From: Anaerobiospirillum sp. NML120448
GTDB lineage: Bacteria > Pseudomonadota > Gammaproteobacteria > Enterobacterales > Succinivibrionaceae
NCBI RefSeq assembly: GCF_023050945.1
Contig: NZ_JALKIM010000037.1
Coordinates: forward strand, 1 to 33,486
Length of the DNA: 33,486 nt
Reading direction: 5' to 3'
Below are positions 8,765 through 16,100 of this stretch, in pieces. The first letter of the stretch is position 1. Every line of letters begins with the position of its first letter. The notes under the pieces are model-generated. The model saw only the letters and a list, made by a program, of their open reading frames with translations. It did no database searches and was not told where the DNA came from. Made by a program: the position numbers and the translations under genes.

Positions 8765-8825
8765 TTAAGGACAAGCACTTAGTCCTTAACACCTAAAGCG
8801 CAGCTTGTTAAGCTGCGCTTTTTTT
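8765..8825 (+). terminator. acrAB terminator with a preceding hairpin
   Basis: The main terminator is a 12-bp stem, AAAGCGCAGCTT (8795-8806) with AAGCTGCGCTTT (8810-8821), a 3-base loop and T's to 8825. An 8-bp hairpin TTAAGGAC (8765-8772) with GTCCTTAA (8782-8789) stands just before it. Confidence 0.93.
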
Positions 8826-8983
8826 GTAACTATCTTAGTTTTATTAAAAGCTATTTATTAATCTGTTAAACTAATTGACGGTAAAATCTCAACATATCTC
8901 TAGAGTGATCGAGCACGGCATCATATTATTTTCAGGTCTATAAACTCTTGTGATCTATGAGTGCTGATTGCGATAACTTTTTG

Positions 8984-9023
8984 TATGACAAATTTTGTCA
9001 TAGCTACTGTTAAAACCTAGAGT
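8984..9023 (+). promoter_or_regulatory. Palindrome and candidate promoter upstream of the orphan gene
   Basis: TATGACAAA (8984-8992), one central T, TTTGTCATA (8994-9002): a 19-bp palindrome. Its right arm supplies a possible -35 TTGTCA (8995-9000), followed after 17 bp by TAGAGT (9018-9023), a weak -10. It looks like an operator over a promoter. Nothing else stands out in the 358-base gap after acrB except the terminator. Confidence 0.4.
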
Positions 9024-9093
9024 ATGCTAAAAACAATTACAGTATCTTTATTTAACTTTGGAACTTTGATTGCCAGAGTTTAGGAGTTTTTCA

Positions 9094-10257
9094 ATGGCAG
9101 GCTTTAGCGTTAACGAGAGTTTATTTGTTATCGATATGGATGACACTTCACCAAGCATTTTACCTGTAGGCGAAATGTTGCCTGATGGCATTACCATCGG
9201 TGTTGATCGTGACCGTGGAGAAGAGTTTGCTTTCTATGTCAGTGAAGATGGTCGTTTCGATATTTTAGCAGCACGTCCTGTTTTAGCAGAGCGTTGGGTA
9301 CAGGAGGGATATTTACCAAAAAGAGCCCTTCAAATCCACTGTGATGAGAGTGGCGAAATTGATTGCTACTTACTAATTAGCCCAAGCTCCCATATCTTAT
9401 TACGTCTTACTGATGCTCGTGTTTATGGCAGCCGTTATTATGCTCACTTAGTAGCTACCTCTATTTGGAGCTCCCGTAATAAGGATCCATTTATTAACTT
9501 ACGTGATGGTATCTTATGTGAGCTTTATGGTGTGGTACTACCTACCTACACTAAGACTCCAAAGTTTGCTGATGTGGCCTTATTAATCAATAGCTTAAGA
9601 GGCCAATACGACGAGGAAGACTTAAGATCCCCTAGTGACTTTAAAGATGGCAATGGTGGCTTAAGCCGCATGACCTTTAATGAAAGCATGAGCAAATTTA
9701 AGCTTCCTACTGACACTATTGAGCCTTACTTCCATGTAGGCGAGCCTGTTGATGACTTCGTACAAATGGCTCCTGGCGCTACTATTACAGGCCCTCTTGA
9801 GTTACGTAAGGAATATCAGATTTTTGCTACCGACTCTGATGTAGTATTGCTTGCTATGTCCTCAGCCTGGGCTGAGAAGCTAGTTGAAAACAAGCTCTTA
9901 TTGAACATGGATCTTAAGAATGTTCAACTGGGCCGTGACATGATCAAGGTTATGGCAATGCCACGTCGTAAAGCTTTAGAGAGTTTTGATAACCGTCACT
10001 ACGGCATCAATCAACAAGAGGTCTACGATATTGCTCTTGCTCTATATCGTGCTCGCCAAAAGATGCCACAGGCCTCATTTAAGGATGCTTTATACGTACA
10101 ATCTTTAGGTTTAGTACTACCTGTAGCCTTTGAGGGCGGCTCTCGCGGTGAAGATGTGATGTTATTACGTGACATTATCACTACTGGTCCATTTGCTCAA
10201 GGCCCATTCTTAACTGATGTACTAACCACTGCAATTGCTATTGTTAACTCCAACTAA
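9094..10257 (+). CDS. Unrecognised cytoplasmic protein, 387 residues
   Basis: I do not recognise this family. ATG 9094 is preceded by AGGAG (9082-9086) at 7 bases, better than the in-frame TTG at 9070. There is no signal peptide, no TM segment and no low-complexity stretch. The composition is that of a folded, mildly acidic cytoplasmic protein. Visible features are an N-terminal acidic start (FVIDMDDTSPSILPVGEMLP), a central loop rich in D, S and G (about residues 178-200), a C-terminal helical region with YDIALALYRARQKMP, and a Gly-rich segment AFEGGSRGEDVMLLRD. No metal- or nucleotide-binding signature was found. Codon use matches its neighbours, so it is not an obvious import. It is a single gene with a palindromic promoter upstream and its own terminator; the flavodoxin unit follows. 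Confidence 0.85.
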   Translation: MAGFSVNESLFVIDMDDTSPSILPVGEMLPDGITIGVDRDRGEEFAFYVSEDGRFDILAARPVLAERWVQEGYLPKRALQIHCDESGEIDCYLLISPSSHILLRLTDARVYGSRYYAHLVATSIWSSRNKDPFINLRDGILCELYGVVLPTYTKTPKFADVALLINSLRGQYDEEDLRSPSDFKDGNGGLSRMTFNESMSKFKLPTDTIEPYFHVGEPVDDFVQMAPGATITGPLELRKEYQIFATDSDVVLLAMSSAWAEKLVENKLLLNMDLKNVQLGRDMIKVMAMPRRKALESFDNRHYGINQQEVYDIALALYRARQKMPQASFKDALYVQSLGLVLPVAFEGGSRGEDVMLLRDIITTGPFAQGPFLTDVLTTAIAIVNSN

Positions 10258-10295
10258 TAGCTAATTTAAGCCTTAAATTAGACCCTTATTTACTT

Positions 10296-10327
10296 TAAGC
10301 AGCGCTTTAGAGCGCTGCTTAGTTTTT
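10296..10327 (+). terminator. Terminator of the orphan gene
   Basis: An 11-bp stem, TAAGCAGCGCT (10296-10306) with AGCGCTGCTTA (10311-10321), has a 4-base loop and then G and T's to 10327. Confidence 0.9.
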
Positions 10328-10345
10328 ATATAGATATGATATTAG

Positions 10346-10374
10346 TTGATAATCATTTGCAATTATCTTATTAA
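10346..10374 (+). promoter_or_regulatory. Promoter overlapped by a Fur-like box
   Basis: TTGATA (10346-10351), a 17-bp spacer and TATTAA (10369-10374) form a good sigma-70 promoter. TGATAATCATTTGCA (10347-10361) matches 12 of the 14 defined positions of the Fur 7-1-7 consensus TGATAATNATTATCA. The wider stretch GATAAT...ATTATC (10348-10367) is symmetric. Iron repression of flavodoxin or of a small RNA is a reasonable inference. Confidence 0.55.
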
Positions 10375-10380
10375 GCCTTG

Positions 10381-10706
10381 ATTTTTCGTACAATTAGCAC
10401 TTGTAACAACGCACTTTAAAGTGCGCCTTTTACAGAGCGAAAGTGATTTACCTCCTTTTTGAAAGGCCCATGATCACTACATAGTCGCTAGCTTTTTAGA
10501 GCACGTACTATTCAAGCTCAATTACTTTTCTGCGTCTTTTCTTAAAAGTTAAAAGACCAGGGGTGCTAATGAAAGCATCTTCAATTAAGGTAAACTATAG
10601 AGTGCTGTACACTCGATAGATGTTTACTAATTCTTCTCGTGTTTGTTTAGTCAATGTTTATGCGAGAAGTAATATCTAAGCTTGTAAGCAAGCTTATTAA
10701 TTTTTT
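10381..10706 (+). ncRNA. Candidate structured leader or small RNA upstream of flavodoxin
   Basis: This is most of the 480-base gene-free gap before fldA. Starting from the predicted start near 10381 there are successive hairpins: CGCACTTT/AAAGTGCG (10410-10425); AGTGAT (10442-10447)/ATCACT (10473-10478); GTCTTTT (10534-10540)/AAAAGAC (10551-10557); GTAAAC (10590-10595)/GTTTAC (10622-10627) enclosing GAGTG/CACTC; CTTCTCG (10633-10639)/CGAGAAG (10663-10669); and TAAGCTTG (10677-10684)/CAAGCTTA (10689-10696) followed by TTAATTTTTT, which resembles a terminator. No Rfam family is recognised. Confidence 0.4.
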
Positions 10707-10807
10707 AACCGTCCTCAAGCGATAAGATTGTGTTAACAGTTAAGTTATTTGTATTTCTTGCACTGTAACTTGCTTTGATGGCTCTGTTTTAAAAGGCAGC
10801 TCTTGAT

Positions 10808-11317
10808 ATGAAGAAAATAGGTTTATTTTACGGAACCTACACTGGTACCACAGGTAATGTTGCAAAGCGTATTGCCAAAGAACTTGGTGAGGAAAATGTA
10901 GATCTTCACAACATCAAAGAAGATGGTGCATTGATGGATCAATATGATTACCTAATCATTGGTACCTCTACTTGGAGTATTGGTGAACTCCAAGAAGACT
11001 GGGATGCTTTCATGCCTCAGCTTGAAGATATGAAATTTGCTGGCAAGACTGTAGCTTTATTTGGTACAGGCGACCAAGTTGCTTATCCAGATACTTTCTT
11101 AGACGGTATGGGTATGCTCTATGAGACTTTCCAATTCCGTGATGCTAAGTTTGTAGGTTTCTGGCCAACTACAGGTTATGACTTTACCAGCCCATTACCT
11201 CTCTTTAACCATGACAACTTTGTTGGTTTGGCTATTGATGAAGATAACCAGCCAGAGCTTACTGACGAGCGTATTAAAGAGTGGTGTAAGATCTTACGCC
11301 CTGCTTTTGGCTTATAA
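10808..11317 (+). CDS. fldA: Long-chain flavodoxin FldA
   Basis: An FMN-containing electron carrier of the cytoplasm that replaces ferredoxin, for example in feeding pyruvate-formate lyase activation and radical enzymes. The 169 residues equal the long-chain FldA class. The N-terminal phosphate loop GLFYGTYTGTTGNVAKRIA corresponds to the FGSDTGNTENIAK of E. coli. The isoalloxazine-binding loops are visible as STWSIGELQEDWDAF (about residues 56-70) and ALFGTGDQVAYPDTFLDGMG (about 90-109). ATG 10808 follows AAAAGGCAGCTCTTGAT, with AGG about 11 bases upstream. A Fur-like promoter 440 bases upstream suggests iron-responsive control, unless a nearer promoter (for example TTGTGT around 10728) is the main one. 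A terminator follows at 11339. Confidence 0.95.
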   Translation: MKKIGLFYGTYTGTTGNVAKRIAKELGEENVDLHNIKEDGALMDQYDYLIIGTSTWSIGELQEDWDAFMPQLEDMKFAGKTVALFGTGDQVAYPDTFLDGMGMLYETFQFRDAKFVGFWPTTGYDFTSPLPLFNHDNFVGLAIDEDNQPELTDERIKEWCKILRPAFGL

Positions 11318-11338
11318 AAACCATATTTATTAAGCCCC

Positions 11339-11382
11339 GCCCTCTTTTGCCTTACCTTAAAAAAGCAAGACGAGGGCTTTTT
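11339..11382 (+). terminator. fldA terminator
   Basis: GCCCTC (11339-11344) pairs with GAGGGC (11372-11377) and TTTTGC (11345-11350) with GCAAGA (11365-11370, one G-U), with one bulged C, followed by T's at 11378-11382. Confidence 0.85.
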
Positions 11383-11416
11383 AATGCGTAAATTCATAGA
11401 TACATACAAGAGGGTT

Positions 11417-11440
11417 AAAAAAATCAGCCATAAGCTGATT
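11417..11440 (-). terminator. Terminator of the tRNA operon
   Basis: On the minus strand, AATCAGC and GCTGATT (11440-11434 and 11428-11422) form a 7-bp stem with a 5-base loop, followed by a run of T's complementary to the A's at 11417-11423. It lies just past the tRNA-Leu 3' end. Confidence 0.85.
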
Positions 11441-11460
11441 ATTTTTTTATTATGCTTGAG

Positions 11461-11545
11461 TGGTGCGAAAGATGGGACTCGAACCCACACACCTTGCGAT
11501 ACTAACACCTGAAGCTAGCGCGTCTACCAATTCCGCCACTTTCGC
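11461..11545 (-). tRNA. tRNA-Leu, anticodon CAG
   Basis: A class II tRNA of 85 bases with encoded CCA. The acceptor GCGAAAG (complement of 11539-11545) pairs with CTTTCGC, the discriminator is A, and CCA is the complement of 11461-11463. The anticodon stem-loop CTAGC-TTCAGGT-GTTAG gives CAG, reading CUG. The long variable arm and the T arm GTGGG-TTCGAGT-CCCAT are intact. It lies 21 bases after tRNA-Arg in the same transcript. Confidence 0.96.
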
Positions 11546-11566
11546 ACTGTAGCATAATTTACTTGA

Positions 11567-11643
11567 TGGCGATCCCGATGAGAATCGAACTCATGACCCT
11601 CAGCTTCGGAAACTGATACTCTATCCAACTGAGCTACGGGATC
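11567..11643 (-). tRNA. tRNA-Arg, anticodon CCG
   Basis: 77 bases with encoded CCA (complement of 11567-11569). The acceptor GATCCCG/CGGGATC has discriminator G. The D arm GCTCAGTTGGATAGAGT and the anticodon loop TTCCGAA give CCG, reading CGG. The T arm ATGAG-TTCGATT-CTCAT is intact. It is the first gene of the two-tRNA transcript. Confidence 0.96.
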
Positions 11644-11707
11644 GTAATCTGATCTGCATCGAGCCAATCAAGGCTAAGATATGATACACAAGGCATCTAT
11701 CTTATTT

Positions 11708-11743
11708 TGCGCATATAATACCTTTATTCACTTTCTTTGGCAA
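11708..11743 (-). promoter_or_regulatory. Promoter of the tRNA operon with GC-rich discriminator
   Basis: On the minus strand, TTGCCA (11743 to 11738), 17 bp, TATTAT (11720 to 11715), then ATGCGC before the predicted start near 11708. The GCGC discriminator is typical of stable-RNA promoters under stringent control. Confidence 0.75.
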
Positions 11744-11955
11744 GTTGGATACTTTCAGTATCATTAACTCTAATGCTATTAGTTTTTAGCAAATGCTAAG
11801 AAATTTTAACGATTATTGCTACTATTTGGGCAAATTTTAGCTTTTAATGCCATAATCTTATTTAAAATTAACACTTATTTTACTATCATCTTGCCACCTA
11901 AAATGGTTAGGCACTGTATATTGTTTGGCTAGCTCCTATTGGATGATTTTTTATT
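11744..11955. other. Gene-free stretch upstream of tcdA
   Basis: An AT-rich stretch with no ORF, no strong hairpin and no convincing tcdA promoter. A weak possibility is TTGGGC with a 19-bp spacer to CATAAT around 11826-11856. Together with the tRNA promoter region it makes the 312-base gap from 11644. Confidence 0.5.
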
Positions 11956-12987
11956 GTGAGTAACAATCTTTCTTCTCAATTTCTAAAACTTTCCCCAACC
12001 ATTCAGCAAGAGCAACTAGAGCGCTTTAAAGGCGTATGCGCTTTATATGGCTATGAAGGATTTTTTCGCTTACAAAATGCCCACGTTATCGTAATTGGTA
12101 ATGGTGGTGTCGGCTCATGGATTGCTGAATCATTAACCCGTACTGGATTAGGCTCAATTACTCTTATTGATTTTGACAACATTGAGCTTTCAAACTCTAA
12201 TCGTCAATTACATACTTTAAGCTCAACTATAGGTCAGGGCAAATCTAAAACTTTAGGAAAACGCCTCTTAGATATTAATCCTTACTTAAAGCTACAAGTT
12301 ATACCTGTACTGATTAATAAAAATAACGTCATTACTACTATTGCTAAAGCCTTAAATGTTGATGCGCAAGCTCTAGAACAGCGTGCTTTAACTAATTTAC
12401 ATGACATAGCTACTCCTAATGAGTTAGCAGCAAAGAAATTTAAACAATGCGACGACTATTTAGCTAATAATGGCTCCTATAATGACATTGTTGCTCCTAA
12501 TGTTTTCGTAGCTGAGGCTATTGACGATCTCTTTGCTAAGGCTAGCACTGTTGATTTTCTCCATCGCAGTCAAATTCCTTTGGTTTCATCAGGTGGCGCA
12601 GGTGGCCGTATCGATCCTAGCAGAGTAAGAATTGCTGATATTACTGAGGCTAAAGGTGACCAATTAATTAAACGCCTTAGAACAGAACTAAGACGCAATT
12701 TTGGCTACCCTAAAGGGGTAGACGAACATGCTATCAATAAAGGCTCTGCTAGACATAAGCACAAAGAAAAGCTTAATGATGAAAAGTTTAAGATTTTGTG
12801 CTCTTTTTCTGATGAAAAGCCTATGCGTGCTAAAGACAGAATGAATACTGATGTTAGTCCCGAGTCCTGGGGTCTTACCGATCCTATAGCACTACCAACC
12901 TTTGGTGCCTCTAATACAGTGACAGCAACAGCAGGTTTATTGCTTTCATCCGTTATAATAAGATGGATTGTAGGTGCCAAAATTTAA
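11956..12987 (+). CDS. tcdA: TcdA-type tRNA threonylcarbamoyladenosine dehydratase with an insertion
   Basis: An E1-like enzyme that uses ATP to convert t6A37 of tRNA to cyclic t6A. The Rossmann ATP-binding motif GNGGVGSW is at residues 48-55. TLIDFDNIELSNSNRQLHTL (69-88) matches the Asp and N-x-NRQ signature of TcdA/CsdL. The block IPLVSSGGAGGRIDPSRVRI and the C-terminal hydrophobic membrane-association tail (TFGASNTVTATAGLLLSSVIIRW pattern) are also present. It has 343 residues against 268 for E. coli. About 40-50 extra residues (about 118-165, KALNVDAQALEQRAL onward) sit before the FVAEAIDD strand, with more after GYPKGVDEH. The start is GTG 11956, since no ATG lies near the N-terminal homology, and the ribosome site is weak. 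It is transcribed alone, with a terminator at 13023. Confidence 0.9.
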   Translation: MSNNLSSQFLKLSPTIQQEQLERFKGVCALYGYEGFFRLQNAHVIVIGNGGVGSWIAESLTRTGLGSITLIDFDNIELSNSNRQLHTLSSTIGQGKSKTLGKRLLDINPYLKLQVIPVLINKNNVITTIAKALNVDAQALEQRALTNLHDIATPNELAAKKFKQCDDYLANNGSYNDIVAPNVFVAEAIDDLFAKASTVDFLHRSQIPLVSSGGAGGRIDPSRVRIADITEAKGDQLIKRLRTELRRNFGYPKGVDEHAINKGSARHKHKEKLNDEKFKILCSFSDEKPMRAKDRMNTDVSPESWGLTDPIALPTFGASNTVTATAGLLLSSVIIRWIVGAKI

Positions 12988-13022
12988 TATCACCTATATC
13001 GTTTTATTATTTTATTTTTATT

Positions 13023-13056
13023 AAGAGCTTGGCTTTATTCATAAGACCAAGCTCTT
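13023..13056 (+). terminator. tcdA terminator
   Basis: A 10-bp stem, AAGAGCTTGG (13023-13032) with CCAAGCTCTT (13047-13056), has a 14-base loop and a short T tail. Confidence 0.75.
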
Positions 13057-13123
13057 TGTCAACTATTATGAGGGCTGCGAATAGCGCTTGCTCTTAAGTT
13101 AAGTTAGTTTTCGCAGTAGATCT

Positions 13124-16100
13124 ATGAATAAGCCTAGCAATAACCGACCAAATACAATATCTCAGCCACACAATGCTGCCTCGGTCACCGAACTTTCTTC
13201 TGAGGCTATGGATGACATTAACTCCATTAGTGCAGGTGAGTTTTCTACTATTCAACCATCTCATAATAAAAGAGGTGCTAAAGGCCCTTCTTTAAATGAA
13301 TGGGACTCACTACCTCCACTAGAGGATCATGGTCATATGGGCCACAAAAGAGAGTCTTTAGGCGATCTTCCTCATAATAGAGGCTCTTTTAATTTAAATA
13401 ACGAAGACGAAATCGAAATTGATGGTGCTTTATCTTTTAGTGACGACGAGGTTGAGTCTTTCAACCGTAATTTGCACTCCAAAGATCGTACTCTCGATGA
13501 CGACAACTCTCAGATTGTAGATATCGATCTGGAGATGGACGGCTTATTGTCCGAGCCTCAAGACAGCCAAGCACTCCCTGAGCTCCGCCCAGGCGCAGAT
13601 CGCCGCCAATCCCCTGAGCTTCGCACTGCTCAAGCTCGCTACGAACGCCCAGAACGCTCAGAACGCCCTGCGCACCTAGAGAACTCTGCATCCTACCAAT
13701 CTAACCGTCCAATGTTACGCTCTGATGAGCCAAATGGCTTCATGCAAGAACTACCTCCTTTTAGCGCCATTGATAGCAATGATGGCAATCAAGGTAACTT
13801 GCAAGCTAAGCCTTATGCCCCAGAGCAACCTGTTAACAATTTCATGGGCAACTTTTCGTCGCAAAATGTTAATGATTTTGAGACTCAAGCTCCTTTTAAC
13901 TCAGGTAACACCCCTATTTCAGCCTACGATCCCGTAGCTGATCAAGCCCAGGCCCTGGCCCAAGCCCAAGCTCAGGCTCAGTCCAACATGCTACCTCCTT
14001 TTGTTACCCAAAGAGCAGCAAATCAAGAGGCCCCATCTTTCCCAAATAGAATGGCTCCTCCAGCGCCCGCCCACGCCCAAGCCATGACTCAGGCCCCTTA
14101 TGCCTATGCGGCCCCTCAGGGCCAAAACCAGGCCACAAGCTATGCTCCTGCGCCTGCTCATGCTTACGCCCCTGCCCAGGGCCCTGCCCATGCCCAAGGC
14201 CATGTCCAGGGACAAGCACCAGCTTCACAATACGCATCTGCAAGAGCTGCCATGGCTAATACAGGCAATGATCCTTTTTCTGATCCTGCCTTTTTAGCAG
14301 CTCAAACTGCTAAGCCTAGCTTTTATCAAGAGCAAGGCCATAAGCGCATGAACCATCACAATGAAACTAATGAGCTGGGCTACGTATCTCCAGGTATTCA
14401 TTCTAGAACCATAACAGAGCCAAATCCTGCGCTTGAAGAAAGCTTTATTGTTGATAAAGAAGATGTTGAGCGTCGTACTAAGGAAATTTGGGGTGATAGA
14501 AATAATTTAGAGGCTTACAAGCACCATCAGCCTCAGCATACTATTACCACCACTCAACAGGATGCTATGGCTTCCCAGCCTAATGCTCAAATGGCTAATA
14601 CACAAATGCCAGCAATGGCCCCAGTAGCTGCCAATACTAATAATTTAGAGCCTACCGCTGGCGATGGTGAGCAACCATTACGTCTGCTCAATCCTGATGC
14701 CCCTTCAACCTTAATTAATGGCTATGTTTATGACTTACAAAACAAGAGCCAAGCAGAGGTAAGATCTGGCTTAGATAGAATTATCCAAAAGACCTCTCAG
14801 GCCATGATAGCCAATCAAGAGGCACGTGCTCATTCTAATGACGGCACTATCCTAGCATCTGATATGTTTAAAGGCAGCCGCCATGAACATAACATTGCTC
14901 AATTTAACCGTAACCATCAGGTAAACACCAAAATATCAGGTTTAGTAGCCTCTTATAATGCTGCTAAAAACAAGCAAGCTCAGGCTCAAGCAAGCGCTGT
15001 TACCATACCTAACGCTAGTGCTCAGACTAATGCTGCCCCTGTGCTACACCACTCTACCCCTAATACAGATATTTCTACTGTTATTTCACAAGGTAGCAAC
15101 AATGTAGTGGAAAAGAAACCTGATGCTAGCCGACAAGTGCCACAAAGCGCTTTTGCTGGTAGAGGATCTAAAAACTACAATACCATTATGAGTGATAGCC
15201 ATAATCGTTTGGTATCAACAGATAACTATGGCCGCAACTCACAAGGCAATCACAAGGTAGATAGTAATTCTAATATCGACTTTTCTTTTGGGGTCAATAA
15301 TAGCAAGTTAAGAGAGCCTAGCAGTGTTACTGCTAATGCTCATACCCAGATCACTAAGTTTTCCGACGGCCAAAGTACTCAAGGACAGGACGTAGAAAGC
15401 TCTAATGCTATTAAACCAACAACTACTACTAATATTGGCCCTACTGTTAATATCGATAGCATTCTTATGCCAGCCTCTAGCAGTGTAGAGTCTCATCATA
15501 GCAACAATGAGTTAAGCTCAGAGAGCAAGGCTACTAATGTTGATCTCTCTTCATTTAACTTTGATATTGATAAGAGCGTTTCTAACTTTAGCTCCAGTAG
15601 CGTAAGTCAGGTTGCTACTCCTTTAGAGCATAATAAAAACTTAAAAGATGAAATTAAAAAAGCATCTTATGAGTTAGATAGCCTATTGCCTTCGCTTGAT
15701 GACGAGCTGCAAGATAATAACAGCATGCCAAGATGTAAGCTGTTTGATGCGCCTGATCTTTTTGAAAGCAGCCAGGACAATATTAAAGATGAAGCTGGCC
15801 CATTAAAAATCAAACCAGATTTTTATACTACCTCTAATGATAAACCAGCTATTGTGGATATTAATCCTTTAGAGACTAATTCAGAAATAGCTACTAAGGT
15901 TGATCATAAGAACCTGGATATGGAGTTACCTGAGCTTAAGGACGATAAGAGTCTACACACTTTTGAAAGCCTCTCTGGCCTTAAGGATTTAGGTCAGGCC
16001 TTAAGATCTTTGGCCGACTCCTTACAGCCACCTCATAGTGAAGACAATATTGACTTTAATCCTTTGAGTGCCCCTGTAGAGAAGAATCCTGAGTTTAAGA

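Noticed and set aside
10463-10485. Possible four-residue leader peptide (GAAAGG, then ATGATCACTACATAG) in the flavodoxin leader
   Set aside because: The spacing of 3 bases is too short and nothing supports translation. The bases are better explained as part of a hairpin.
11176-11508. Minus-strand open frame across the fldA end and tRNA-Leu
   Set aside because: It overlaps a real gene, two terminators and a tRNA, with no ribosome site.
13991-14243. Two overlapping minus-strand open frames opposite the AQAQ-rich region
   Set aside because: GC-rich Ala/Gln codons give long antisense frames by composition alone.
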